A DNA stretch of 64,000 nucleotides from an uncultured Bacteroidales bacterium (GCA_902771935.1 CACXYM010000006.1:62001-126000), one strand, 5' to 3'; positions 15,080 through 23,340 are shown, counted from the first letter of the stretch. Translations and numbers: made by a program. Notes: generated from the sequence alone by a model not told the origin.

Positions 15080-15788
15080 CCTCGACGAAATGGAGACTGT
15101 CAAACTCATGAATAGGGTAGATACTAAATACGTCTGCCATGAGTCACTGTTGCCGGCTATACTCAAACAAGCACAGGCAGATTACTTGGTCCAAGAGGTC
15201 GCAGGAAAACGCGTCGCAACATATGACACCGTCTACTACGACACCGACAACCTCGAGATGTACATCCGACATCATGACCAACAACTCGTGAGACGAAAAG
15301 TGCGCATCCGTACCTACTTGGACACCGGAGACGAGTACCTCGAGATAAAGAAAAAAAACAACCACGGCAGAACAAAAAAGAAACGGATTCCATTCAACTC
15401 CGAAGCACCGGTCAATGAGTTCATTACCAAACATACACCTTACCAATGGACCAAGCTACACCCAACCGAACGAACCGACTTCGAACGAATAACACTCGTC
15501 AACAAAGACAAAACAGAACGGCTCACTATCGACATGAACCTCCGTTTCGAAGCCTGCGACAACCAAACAACTGCTGACCTCGGACCGCTCGTCATCATCG
15601 AACTCAAACGAGACGGACTACAACCGTCCAAAATGCAACATATACTCCGTGACCTGCGCATCTTCCCAATGAAGATTAGCAAATACTGCATGGGCGTCAC
15701 CATGACCATACCAACGATCAAACATAACCGATTCAAAGAGAAACTGATTAAACTCAATAAACTATGCCGGAATTTGACCCTACAATAG
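15030..15788 (+). CDS. VTC-domain protein (polyphosphate polymerase-like)
   Basis: 252 residues forming one VTC/triphosphate-tunnel domain. Landmarks: KLMNRVDTKYV at the N-terminus, YDTVYYDTDNLEMY, the basic strand VRRKVRIRTYLDTG, the acidic-basic EYLEIKKK, IIELKRDG and the ending ISKYCMG. In yeast Vtc4 this fold makes polyphosphate from ATP. The bacterial versions sit beside DUF4956 membrane proteins, as here, and their activity is not well defined. The start is uncertain: ATG 15030 overlaps the previous gene; a TTG at 15057 is an alternative. Overlaps the DUF4956 gene by 25 nt. Confidence 0.82.
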   Translation: MVNSILSKSLSTYSPISLDEMETVKLMNRVDTKYVCHESLLPAILKQAQADYLVQEVAGKRVATYDTVYYDTDNLEMYIRHHDQQLVRRKVRIRTYLDTGDEYLEIKKKNNHGRTKKKRIPFNSEAPVNEFITKHTPYQWTKLHPTERTDFERITLVNKDKTERLTIDMNLRFEACDNQTTADLGPLVIIELKRDGLQPSKMQHILRDLRIFPMKISKYCMGVTMTIPTIKHNRFKEKLIKLNKLCRNLTLQ

Positions 15789-16471
15789 CCGAAGAGTTCG
15801 GCTACAGCATCGCTGAAACACAGACGTTCTTAGGAGTGCCTATCTTTGAGGCAGACAGTATCTACAACCTGCTCATCCGCTTTGCATTCAACTTGCTCGC
15901 CGGGTGGATACTCATTCACTTCGCCTACTTCCGTCGTTCGCATAGACGGGACTACTACCTCACGTTCATGCTCTTCTCAACGACTATGTTCCTCCTCATC
16001 TTCCTCATGGAGAATGTCAAACTGCAAATCGGATTTACACTCGGACTATTCGCAATCTTCGGAATGATCCGTTACCGCACGGAGACTGTACCTATCCGCG
16101 AAATGACCTACCTCTTCGTCATCATCGGACTGAGCGTCATCAACGGACTCGCAATGACCGTCAGCTATGCGGAGATCTTCCTGACCAACGCGCTGCTCAT
16201 CGGACTGTGCTTCTTCCTCGAGTGGCTTATAGGACGCAAACAACTCGCCGAGAAACTGATTCTCTACGAGAAAATTGACCTCATCGTGCCCGAACGTAGA
16301 CAAGAGATGATTGCCGACCTGGAGCAACGTACCGGTATCAAAAACATCGTCAAAGTGGAAATAGGACATATCGACCTGCTGCGCGACGCTACCTTCGTTA
16401 AAGTCTTCTACAAAGCACCGAAAGACGAAGTCGATACCATCGGCAATAACCCCAAACCGTTCAAGCTGTGA
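15764..16471 (+). CDS. DUF4956 membrane protein
   Basis: 235 residues. Four or more hydrophobic segments in the first two thirds (around IRFAFNLLAGWILIHF, TFMLFSTTMFLLIFLM, LGLFAIFGMI, TYLFVIIGLSVINGL) are followed by a soluble tail with an ACT-like feel (RTGIKNIVKVEIGHIDLLRD). The GLFAIFGMIRYRTE block is characteristic of the DUF4956 family, which is repeatedly found next to VTC-domain genes. Function unknown; a membrane partner of the VTC protein is the usual guess from context. Overlaps both neighbours. Confidence 0.83.
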   Translation: MPEFDPTIAEEFGYSIAETQTFLGVPIFEADSIYNLLIRFAFNLLAGWILIHFAYFRRSHRRDYYLTFMLFSTTMFLLIFLMENVKLQIGFTLGLFAIFGMIRYRTETVPIREMTYLFVIIGLSVINGLAMTVSYAEIFLTNALLIGLCFFLEWLIGRKQLAEKLILYEKIDLIVPERRQEMIADLEQRTGIKNIVKVEIGHIDLLRDATFVKVFYKAPKDEVDTIGNNPKPFKL

Positions 16472-17265
16472 AGCGACTCATTGGCATACTTTTTGTTGTA
16501 CTACTTGCAAGCCCGCTTGCTGCCGTACGGCTCAAACAAGACTCTACGGCGACAATGCAGCGAGTGGAGACACGTATAGACGCGGAGTTCACCAAGAAAT
16601 TCCGCTATGGTCTCTCACTCAGCCTAAGCGAAGAAATACGCGCAAGAGTCTTTGAAACAAACAGAGATGCCTACTTCCGCGCTGCCAATACCACAATCGC
16701 ACTCGGATATGCACCCATTAAGTACCTCAAACTCCAAACAGGCTACACACTGCGTATCTTAGGAGATAAGGATTGGACAGACCCGAACGAGTTCCTCAGA
16801 CACCGCGTTTACTTGGGCGTCACGGCGAAATATAGCTACATGAACTGGCGATTCTCCCTGCGCGAAAGAGTGGATATGAACTGCCGAACAGACTCCGTCA
16901 ATCGATATGAGAAAAACCCTTTCGCCTTTACAATGAGGCACCGTATCCACATCGGCTACCATATACCCGGCAAACCCGTCCAAGTCTATGCGAACATCGA
17001 ACTCATCAACACGCTCAACCGACCGACACAGTATCTCAATTACTACATCAAAGATGAGCAGTTCGGACAATACCTCAGCGACGCAAGACTACAAGTAGGT
17101 ACCAAATGGAGAATTGACAAACGAAACTGGTTAGGTTTATCCTATCGTTTTGGATATTTCTACGACAGAGACCTTAATATAACTAAAAATGGTGGTAACA
17201 TTGAACTGACGCGGACGCATGGCTTTACACACGTTATTACGCTCAGTTACGACTTAAAATGGTAA
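16468..17265 (+). CDS. DUF2490-like outer-membrane beta-barrel protein
   Basis: 265 residues with a signal peptide (MKRLIGILFVVLLASPLAA). The alternating aromatic/polar strands are typical of a small barrel: FRYGLSLSLSEEIRAR, YLKLQTGYTLRI, MNWRFSLRERVD, WLGLSYRFGYFYDRD, closing HVITLSYDLKW with a terminal aromatic. This matches the Bacteroidota DUF2490 family. It overlaps the DUF4956 gene by 4 nt and lies 4 nt before the next lipoprotein gene, so it belongs to the same operon. Role unknown. Confidence 0.78.
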   Translation: MKRLIGILFVVLLASPLAAVRLKQDSTATMQRVETRIDAEFTKKFRYGLSLSLSEEIRARVFETNRDAYFRAANTTIALGYAPIKYLKLQTGYTLRILGDKDWTDPNEFLRHRVYLGVTAKYSYMNWRFSLRERVDMNCRTDSVNRYEKNPFAFTMRHRIHIGYHIPGKPVQVYANIELINTLNRPTQYLNYYIKDEQFGQYLSDARLQVGTKWRIDKRNWLGLSYRFGYFYDRDLNITKNGGNIELTRTHGFTHVITLSYDLKW

Positions 17266-17269
17266 GATT

Positions 17270-18727
17270 ATGAAAACCCTATCGCAAATCGGATTGCTCT
17301 TTATGGCTCTTAGTCTGTTAGCCTGCAATCCCGACGTCGAAGACCCGACAGAAAACACAGATCCGACAAGCACCGAAACGCCCGGAGTCGTTATCGATGG
17401 AGATACAGTGTGGAACAAAACAGTCGCTATCGTTTATAGCGGCTCAACGGCTACTGTCACTATCAACGGAGATAGTATCTCCTATACCGTTTCCGGCGGA
17501 GACGTAACGGTCACCTCTACCGCGAGAAATGTCTCTTATACCGCATCCGGGAGCGGCTCCGGTAGCCTCAAAGTGTATTCTGACTATCGATACAAGCTCA
17601 CGCTCGATAACCTCACACTCACGTCCTCCGGCAAACCCGTCATCAATAACCAGGGCAAGAAAACACTCTTCCTTGATTTAGTCGGCACATCCTCCCTAAC
17701 CGATGCCTCCGGCTATGCCACAGAACTCAATAGCGAGGACCAAAAAGGTGCCGTCTTCTCTGAAGGACAGATAGTGATCCTCGGCGACGGACAACTCACC
17801 GTAACCGGTAAGAACAAGCACGCCATCGCTTCCGATGACTTCATCAACCAACAAAGCGGTACCGTCATCATCACTTCTGCACCAACCGACGGAATGCACT
17901 CCAACGATGCCTTCCAGATGGACGGAGGAACACTCACCATCGCCGCAACGGACGAAGGTATAGCAGTGGACGAGGGAACAGTGCTCATCAACGGTGGCAC
18001 TATCAAAATAACCACTTCCGGCACGAGCGCCAAAGGTATCAAAGCCGAAGGTAATGTCTCCATCACCGGAGGAACCATCGTCGTTAATGCCGTGCACGGC
18101 TCAGGCGATTCAGGATCCGAAGGTATAGAGTCCAAGGCGAATGTAACTATCTCCGGTGGCGATATCTTCGTCGAGTCCTACGACGACGGCATCAATGCAG
18201 CAAACGGCACCATCACTATTAGTGGCGGCTACGTCTATTCGCACGCGCTACATAACGACGGTATCGACGCCAACGGCGATTTCTATGTCAAAGGTGGAGT
18301 AATCGTTGCTATCGGAGCCGGCGGAGCAGAAAGGGCTTTGGATGCCTTAGAGCAAAAGACACTCTATGTCCAAGGTGGCGTCTTATTCACCATCGGCGGA
18401 TTAGAGAGTGGTGCAAGTCTGACACAGGCTTGTTACTCCGCCACTTCGTGGTCTAAGAGCACGTGGTATTCCATGACGATTGGCGATGCTGTGTATGCCT
18501 TTAAGACACCGTCTTCCGGTGGTTCACCATTAGTCGTCTCCGGTGCGTCACAACCATCCGTCAAATCCGGAGTAACCGTTAGCAGCGGCACATCTATACT
18601 CAATGGCAATGGCTACCTCAACGCGTCCGTTTCCGGCGGTTCCTCCGTCTCACTCTCCAGCTACACGCCAAGTGGTGGTGGCGGTCCCGGCGGCGGTCCC
18701 GGCGGCGGCGGTGGCGGCTGGCACTAA
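17270..18727 (+). CDS. lipoprotein with Cthe_2159-type carbohydrate-binding beta-helix
   Basis: 485 residues. Lipoprotein signal with lipobox LLAC (Cys19). Repeated short turns such as GGTLTIAATDEGIAVDEG, GGTIKITTSG, GGTIVVNAV and GGDIFVESYDDGINAANG form a right-handed parallel beta-helix like the Cthe_2159 (cellulose/pectin-binding) family; the recurring DDGI/NDGI turns are its Ca-binding-like feature. The C-terminus is a Gly/Pro low-complexity tail (GGGGPGGGPGGGGGG). Last gene of the operon with VTC, DUF4956 and DUF2490 proteins; it stops right at a 7-nt-period array. Probably surface-exposed polysaccharide binding. Confidence 0.82.
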   Translation: MKTLSQIGLLFMALSLLACNPDVEDPTENTDPTSTETPGVVIDGDTVWNKTVAIVYSGSTATVTINGDSISYTVSGGDVTVTSTARNVSYTASGSGSGSLKVYSDYRYKLTLDNLTLTSSGKPVINNQGKKTLFLDLVGTSSLTDASGYATELNSEDQKGAVFSEGQIVILGDGQLTVTGKNKHAIASDDFINQQSGTVIITSAPTDGMHSNDAFQMDGGTLTIAATDEGIAVDEGTVLINGGTIKITTSGTSAKGIKAEGNVSITGGTIVVNAVHGSGDSGSEGIESKANVTISGGDIFVESYDDGINAANGTITISGGYVYSHALHNDGIDANGDFYVKGGVIVAIGAGGAERALDALEQKTLYVQGGVLFTIGGLESGASLTQACYSATSWSKSTWYSMTIGDAVYAFKTPSSGGSPLVVSGASQPSVKSGVTVSSGTSILNGNGYLNASVSGGSSVSLSSYTPSGGGGPGGGPGGGGGGWH

Positions 18728-18778
18728 AACCACAAACCCCGAACCACAAACCACAAACCCCAAAACTACAACCCCCTC
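18726..18778. repeat. 7-nt-period array (CAAACCA family)
   Basis: Degenerate heptamers CAAACCA, CAAACCC, CGAACCA and CAAAACT fill the gap between convergent genes. On the minus strand this array supplies the final residues and TAG stop of nadD. Confidence 0.85.
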
Positions 18779-19320
18779 AGTTCCGTGCTGGAAATATCAA
18801 AAAGAGGAGCATCCTGGCAGAAGACAATATTCGCTGCCGGGATGTCTGTTCTTGGCTCTAACGAATAGCCCGGTCGCGGATAAACAAACACTCGGAAGTT
18901 CTCAAGCACGAACCGGTACTCCTTCCACTGTTCTATAATCGCCCAGTTATCGGCACCGATAATAAGAGAAAACTCGTGCTCCGGATAAGCCTTCTGCAAC
19001 GCGCGAAGCGTGTTGGCGGTATAACTCGGACGAGGCAAATGGTCCTCAAAATCACAGGCTCGCAAAGGCTTGCTGCACGCAGTCTCAGCCAAGGCTTTCT
19101 GTACGGCCTCGAGCCGTTCTGCAAAATTAGTCCTTAGGTCATAATTAGGCCCTTCGCCTTTCACCTTTAACCCTTCACCCTTCACTGCTTTAAGCGGGTT
19201 ATTAGGACTCACCATCAACCATACCTCATCCAGGTCGCTGTGCTCTGCTACCCATCTCACCAATCCGATATGACCATAATGAATCGGATTGAATGAACCA
19301 CCGTAAATACCTATTTTCAT
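18766..19320 (-). CDS. nadD: nicotinate-nucleotide adenylyltransferase, C-terminally shortened
   Basis: 184 residues. NaMN adenylyltransferase of NAD synthesis: GIYGGSFNPIHYGHIGLV contains the nucleotidyltransferase (H/T)xGH motif, LIIGADNW the central block, and FDISSTELR the signature near the C-terminus. The family normally continues ~25-30 residues past ISSTxIR with a helix and a YI...LY ending; here the frame stops after ELRGL because a 7-nt-period array begins. Residues around 49-59 (VKGEGLKVKGEG) come from an in-frame repeat insert of the GTGAAGG type. Probably still active, but both changes are unusual for an essential enzyme. Confidence 0.88.
   Translation of the reverse strand: MKIGIYGGSFNPIHYGHIGLVRWVAEHSDLDEVWLMVSPNNPLKAVKGEGLKVKGEGPNYDLRTNFAERLEAVQKALAETACSKPLRACDFEDHLPRPSYTANTLRALQKAYPEHEFSLIIGADNWAIIEQWKEYRFVLENFRVFVYPRPGYSLEPRTDIPAANIVFCQDAPLFDISSTELRGL
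19149..19186. repeat. 7-nt-period repeat inside nadD
   Basis: Heptamers CCCTTCA, CCTTTCA, CCTTTAA and variants. On the coding strand (GTGAAGG) one phase would give TGA, and at that place the array reads GGG TTA AAG, so the frame remains open. Confidence 0.8.
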
Positions 19321-19363
19321 CTGTAACGTTCAATTACCTGCGTACAGCCAATGTATGCAAAGG

Positions 19364-20146
19364 TTAATTAATCAGCCAAGCAATGCCAAGGCCTACGTGA
19401 CTTTCCGCGGCAGGGTTCTGGGCTTTGATAGCGGCATAGATATCCAACTGCACGCGCTCATGTACCATATACGTAAAACCTGCATCCAAATAACAATCGG
19501 CTGCGGTATGCTTGCCATAATCCGTTATATAATTATAACTCTCCACGAATGCTCCCACTTGCTCCGTGATGTTGAATCCCAAACAAAGAGCAAGGAACGT
19601 AGCCGGTTTGGCTTGAACGCCGTCCCACTCCACGCCGACGTTATAGCCGATATTGAACCAGGACGTTACTTCGTTGGAAAAAAGAGCATACAGCGACGGC
19701 GCAACATGATTTGTTTCTGCCAATTTGCGCGTGCAAGGAATCGACAAATTAGCCATTAAAGCTACTTTCGGAATCCATTTGTATTGCTCCGAACCATCAA
19801 AAATACGCACTTTGGTTCCTAAGACAAGCGGTGCGACTTCGTATGCCCATTTCTTGTCATCCCCTCGTACCAGCGACCCATCATATTCGACGCGCAATTC
19901 TGCAAACGAAGTAATACCAAAACGGAACATAGTCGTCGGCAAAAGGATGGAGTACTCGTTGCCTAAACCCGCCTCAAAGCCTGTTTCCCACATCACTTTC
20001 TTAAATGGCATAACACCCGTTCCGGTCGCCATCCCTGGACGATCCGGCTCCATCCATAGTACATCGTGCGTCTCTTGGGCTGAAAGGAGCAAAGCTACTA
20101 ACAGTAGCCATAGACTCAATACATATTTTAAGCGGATGATTTTCAT
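19364..20146 (-). CDS. outer-membrane beta-barrel protein (MetA-pathway/phenol-type transporter family)
   Basis: 260 residues with a signal peptide (MKIIRLKYVLSLWLLLVALLLSAQ). The start of the mature protein, EPDRPGMATGTGVMPFKKVMWETG, is the hallmark of the outer-membrane family sometimes called putative MetA-pathway of phenol degradation. Regular amphipathic strands and a C-terminal LGIAWLIN follow. Substrate unknown. I use the ATG at 20146, since the longer reading from 20158 would start inside the -7 box; the leader would then be only a few nucleotides. Divergent from the UbiA gene. Confidence 0.7.
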   Translation of the reverse strand: MKIIRLKYVLSLWLLLVALLLSAQETHDVLWMEPDRPGMATGTGVMPFKKVMWETGFEAGLGNEYSILLPTTMFRFGITSFAELRVEYDGSLVRGDDKKWAYEVAPLVLGTKVRIFDGSEQYKWIPKVALMANLSIPCTRKLAETNHVAPSLYALFSNEVTSWFNIGYNVGVEWDGVQAKPATFLALCLGFNITEQVGAFVESYNYITDYGKHTAADCYLDAGFTYMVHERVQLDIYAAIKAQNPAAESHVGLGIAWLIN

Positions 20147-20155
20147 ATTAACGTG

Positions 20156-20187
20156 CAAAGTTATAACTTTTTTTTGATGTATGCAAA
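20156..20187 (-). promoter_or_regulatory. promoter of the outer-membrane protein gene
   Basis: Minus strand: TTTG at 20187-20184, 20-nt spacer, TAACTTTG at 20163-20156. The -33 region reads TTTGCATACATCAAAA, a half-preserved version of the palindromic box seen elsewhere in the window. Confidence 0.65.
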
Positions 20188-20243
20188 AAAAATACTATTT
20201 TCACTGAATTTTTGCATAATTTGGGAACAATTAGCTAAAAATT

Positions 20244-20275
20244 CTTGCGTATTCCAAATAATTGTAATACTTTTG
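20244..20275 (+). promoter_or_regulatory. promoter of the UbiA/radical SAM genes
   Basis: CTTG at 20244-20247, 20-nt spacer, TACTTTTG at 20268-20275. The transcript should begin near 20282, about 17 nt before the ATG at 20299. Confidence 0.6.
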
Positions 20276-20298
20276 CAAGCCATACGACAAACTGTTAT

Positions 20299-21447
20299 AT
20301 GAAAAACTTTATCAACAAATGGATTCGCATCAGTAGGGCCTTCTCGGTGCCGCAAAACTTGATGCCAAGTATCATGACCGTCATCTTAGGTATCGGTGTC
20401 GGAACATTCAGCCTCCAAGCAGGGTGGGGCATGTGCCTCATTAGTCTGCTTCTTGGTATCTTAGCCGTTATCGCCGTCTGCCTCGTGCACCTCGGAGGAA
20501 ACATGTTGGACGACTACTTCGACTATAAGTACGACCTGCTCAACTATCGTAAAGATCTGCGTAAGGAAGGTGAGACAGCCTATACCGACAAATATACCTA
20601 CCTGCTCGACGGAACACTCACCGTTGCCGGACTTAGACGAGGCATAACCGCTTTCCTCGGTATCGCTATCCTTTTCGGACTAATCATCTTCTGGTTTCGC
20701 GGTTGGACGGTTGTACTGATTGCCGCGCTCGCTGCCTTCTTGTGCTTCTTCTATTCCGCTCCACCGTTCAAATTAGGCTTCCACGGATTAGGCGAACTCG
20801 TCATCGGACTGTGTTTTGGACCATGCCTAATGTGCGGTGTATGGGAATCGACGACCGGCGCATTACTCACCTACGAGGACGGATTTCACGCCATCACTCC
20901 TTTTACCGACGGACTGGCTGCAACCTTCAGCTGGAGCGCTGTTACCGAGAGTTTCGCTCACGTTAACGGCTTCTGCTGGTACATCCTGGCGCTCGGATTG
21001 GCTATCGGACTTTTCGTCACGAATATCCTTTATACGCACTCCTTCCTCGAGCGACATGTGGATAGCGTATCGCATAAGAAAACGCTCGCCGTCGTCCTCA
21101 AGTACGATAAATTAGGACTTATGGCTTACGCCTTCTTTGCATTTACACCCTTTGCACTCGTCATCGCCTGCGTCGGACTTGGCTATATCCATTGGGCTTA
21201 TCTCTTCGTCTGCCTGATGTTGCCACAAACTTTTTGGGTCATGTGGGCTATGATTATGTACAGTAAAGGTGTGGATGTCCCGACCGACGCTCCGCATAAG
21301 TGGCTCGGTCCCATGGAGAACTGGGACAAAATCGAACCATCCAACCGCTATTACCTCATGCGGTGGTACGCCATGCGGAATGTCAACACCGGTTTCTGCC
21401 TCGTACTTATGGTAGTAAAAATAGTGCTCTTGACTTTCGACTTTTGA
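20299..21447 (+). CDS. UbiA-family prenyltransferase
   Basis: 382-residue polytopic membrane protein with about eight hydrophobic segments. The first Asp-rich motif is GGNMLDDYFDYKYD (N-x3-D form), typical of UbiA/MenA-type prenyltransferases that move a polyprenyl chain to an aromatic acceptor. The second, normally a DxxxD with a nearby Lys, is less regular: ERHVDSVSHKKTLAV. A ~45-residue extra loop lies around AITPFTDGLAATFSWSAV. The final residues TFDF and the TGA stop are read from a TTTCGAC/TTTTGAC array. It is followed 35 nt later by a radical SAM gene, and the two probably act together. Acceptor unknown; MenA is possible but not shown. Confidence 0.82.
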   Translation: MKNFINKWIRISRAFSVPQNLMPSIMTVILGIGVGTFSLQAGWGMCLISLLLGILAVIAVCLVHLGGNMLDDYFDYKYDLLNYRKDLRKEGETAYTDKYTYLLDGTLTVAGLRRGITAFLGIAILFGLIIFWFRGWTVVLIAALAAFLCFFYSAPPFKLGFHGLGELVIGLCFGPCLMCGVWESTTGALLTYEDGFHAITPFTDGLAATFSWSAVTESFAHVNGFCWYILALGLAIGLFVTNILYTHSFLERHVDSVSHKKTLAVVLKYDKLGLMAYAFFAFTPFALVIACVGLGYIHWAYLFVCLMLPQTFWVMWAMIMYSKGVDVPTDAPHKWLGPMENWDKIEPSNRYYLMRWYAMRNVNTGFCLVLMVVKIVLLTFDF

Positions 21448-21480
21448 CTTTTGACTTTCGACTTTTGACTTTCGACTAAA
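21427..21480. repeat. 7-nt-period array (TTTCGAC family) at the UbiA 3' end
   Basis: Alternating TTTCGAC and TTTTGAC units running through the last UbiA codons into the gap before the radical SAM gene. The TTTTGAC variant creates the UbiA TGA stop. Confidence 0.85.
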
Positions 21481-21482
21481 AA

Positions 21483-22418
21483 ATGATCAAGCATTTTTTT
21501 TACCTAATGTGGTGGTACTTCCAGGCAATGGTACTCCGCCGGAAGAAACCCTTGCAGTCCGTAATCTTTATCTTGGACCGCTGTAATCTTCGTTGTAAAC
21601 ACTGCTCCGTCTATGAGCTGACTAATCCTCGCTCTAAGACGCTCAAACAGATAGAGGAAGAACTGCACTATTGCTATGACCTCGGTAGCCGCTTTGTGGA
21701 CTTCGAGGGCGGCGAACTCTATCTGTGGCACGACGACTCTACCGGAGCCGATTACCGCATTAACGATGTCATCGACCTGGCGCACAGAATAGGCTTCTTC
21801 TCCGCAACCATTACCACCAACGCACAACTCCCCTTCGATGGCAGCCACGCCGACCAAGTGTGGGTGTCCATGGACGGAGTAGGTAAGTGGCATGACGAGA
21901 TTCGCGGCGAAGGTGCTTTCGCCCGACTTGAGAAACATATCGCTCAGTCCGGACGCAAGGACATCTGCGCGAATATGGTGCTCAATACGCTCAATAAGGA
22001 CAGCCTCGTACCCGCGCTGGATTACGTGCGCAACAATCCGCATATCGCCTCTATATCGCTCAACTTCCATACACCTTTTAAGGGAACGGAATACCTCGAA
22101 TTGGATAAGCAGACCAGAAATCAACTCGTCGAAACCATCATACGCTATAAGAAAGCCGGCTACCCGATCATGAACAGCGTCTCCGGGCTGCGTAACATGC
22201 AGAAACTGAACTTTAGCCAATACTGCTGGATAACCAATTTTATCTTCTCCGACGGAAGCCGTTCGCCTAAGTGCATGGGCTATACGCATGATGTGTGCGA
22301 CCGTTGCGGATTTAGTATGGGCGGTGAAATGGCTGCTGTCTTCCACCTTAAACCTGATACCATCTGGTCGGGACTCAAATTGCGACTGAATCCTTCTGTT
22401 CCCGAAGGTCACCCGTAG
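21483..22418 (+). CDS. radical SAM enzyme
   Basis: 311 residues. The iron-sulfur motif is C-x3-C-x2-C at Cys34, 38 and 41 (DRCNLRCKHCSVY), followed by VDFEGGELYLW (the GGEP-like SAM-contact strand) and ATITTNAQLP. Near the C-terminus a second Cys cluster (QYCWITNF, PKCMGY, HDVCDRCGF) could bind an auxiliary cluster as in SPASM-type enzymes. A hydrophobic N-terminus (about 1-18) suggests membrane association. Paired with the UbiA gene, so a role in modifying a prenylated lipid or its aromatic head is inferred. No closer assignment is possible. Confidence 0.85.
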   Translation: MIKHFFYLMWWYFQAMVLRRKKPLQSVIFILDRCNLRCKHCSVYELTNPRSKTLKQIEEELHYCYDLGSRFVDFEGGELYLWHDDSTGADYRINDVIDLAHRIGFFSATITTNAQLPFDGSHADQVWVSMDGVGKWHDEIRGEGAFARLEKHIAQSGRKDICANMVLNTLNKDSLVPALDYVRNNPHIASISLNFHTPFKGTEYLELDKQTRNQLVETIIRYKKAGYPIMNSVSGLRNMQKLNFSQYCWITNFIFSDGSRSPKCMGYTHDVCDRCGFSMGGEMAAVFHLKPDTIWSGLKLRLNPSVPEGHP

Positions 22419-22433
22419 TATGCAGGCGCCCTT

Positions 22434-22720
22434 CGACCTTTGACTTTCGACCTATTGCTTTCGACCTTCGACTTTCGACTTTCGACTAATTGCTTTCGCC
22501 CTTTGACTTTCGACTTTCGACTAAAAAGTCTAACCTCTAACTTCCAACTTCTCTTTACTTTCGACCTTCGACTTTCGACTTTCGACTAAAAAGTCTAACC
22601 TCTAACTTCCAACTTCTCTTTACTTTCGACTTTCGACTTTCGACTTTCGACTAAAAAGTCTAACCTCTAACTTCCAACTTCTCTTTACTTTCGACCTTCG
22701 ACTTTCGACTTTCGACTAAA
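22434..22720. repeat. large 7-nt-period array with 65-bp higher-order units
   Basis: Starts as plain TTTCGAC/CTTCGAC units. From 22521 a 65-bp unit (TTTCGAC copies, then a CTAAAAAGTCTAACC junction, then TCTAACC/TCCAACT heptamers) recurs at 22521, 22586 and 22651, with a fourth start at 22716 running into a hairpin. No gene on either strand. Confidence 0.88.
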
Positions 22721-22755
22721 AAAGTGCAGGTTTTTCACCGAAACTTGCACTTTTT
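22717..22755. terminator. bidirectional hairpin terminator
   Basis: Arms AAAAAAGTGCAGG and CTTGCACTTTTT around a loop TTTTTCACCGAAA. A-tract on one side and T-tract on the other would let it work for both strands. Nearly the same hairpin occurs at 23407, 29405 and 42849. Confidence 0.75.
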
Positions 22756-22756
22756 A

Positions 22757-22788
22757 TTTGCATGTATGCAAAAAAAGCACTACCTTTG
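22757..22788 (+). promoter_or_regulatory. promoter with palindromic -33 box
   Basis: TTTG at 22757-22760, 20-nt spacer, TACCTTTG at 22781-22788. The -33 box lies in the dyad TTTGCATGTATGCAAA. Leader to the ATG at 22895 is about 100 nt and carries an 11-nt tandem repeat. Confidence 0.75.
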
Positions 22789-22894
22789 CAGCCCAATTAA
22801 GTAAAGGTTATTAGTGAGTGATTAGTGAGTGATTAGTGTGTTATTAGTGAGTGATTCCTTTAACCAACAGATAACAACGTAATATTTGAACAAT

Positions 22895-23308
22895 ATGGCA
22901 AGAATAACGTATCTCGACCCGATTGCTTCCATGACCGGAAGACTTTCAAGAAAAGGCGCAAGACAAATCATCTCCCGCCGCAAAATCTATCGTGACGAAT
23001 ATGGAAACGTCCTCTTTGAAGGCAATAGCGAATCCTACATCGTCAAACATCCGCGCGATTTCGATAAAAAGCCTTTGACTCCTGGAGAACGAAAAAACGT
23101 AGAGACTTTTCAACAAGCCTACACCCAATTCCAACTCGAGAAACAGAATCCCGAGCGAATGGCTTATTGGACTGCCCGCTATAGAGCGCAACTCGATAAG
23201 GGAGACCCTGAGGCTCCTATTGATAAACGTACCGGCGAGCGCCGTATCTATGCACGTCTTGATAACTTTATCCGTGCTATGATACAAATCGCTTTACGCA
23301 AACAATAG
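22895..23308 (+). CDS. small protein of the 'LDPI' family, unknown function
   Basis: 137 residues, no recognised domain. It opens MARITYLDPIASMTGRLSRK, very like the product of 28536-28868 (MSRVHFLDPIDYISGKIARK) and more distantly that of 28207-28539. Shared features: the LDPI-x4-G-(R/K)-x2-(R/K)K opening, an Arg-rich strand region, a P-(L/Y)-T-x2-E step and a helical C-terminal half ending in an LR/ALR helix. Basic, cytoplasmic (no signal). A nucleic-acid-binding role is only a guess. ATG preferred over an in-frame TTG three codons upstream. Own promoter at 22757. Confidence 0.75.
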   Translation: MARITYLDPIASMTGRLSRKGARQIISRRKIYRDEYGNVLFEGNSESYIVKHPRDFDKKPLTPGERKNVETFQQAYTQFQLEKQNPERMAYWTARYRAQLDKGDPEAPIDKRTGERRIYARLDNFIRAMIQIALRKQ

Positions 23309-23340
23309 CGTCTAAGCCCCGCGCATCCCTGCGCGGCTCT

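Larger units (their letters stand above)
22419..22894. other. repeat-rich intergenic region
   Basis: 476 nt without a gene. Order: heptamer array (22434-22720), hairpin (22717-22755), promoter (22757-22788), then a leader holding an 11-nt repeat (22809-22855, TTAGTGAGTGA units) before the ATG at 22895. Confidence 0.75.

Noticed and set aside
21504..22412. 302-codon minus-strand frame opposite the radical SAM gene
   Set aside because: Shadow frame; the plus-strand frame has the Cys motif and family blocks.
22434..22720. CRISPR array
   Set aside because: The repeats are tandem without unique spacers, the 65-bp unit is itself made of heptamers, and no cas genes are present.
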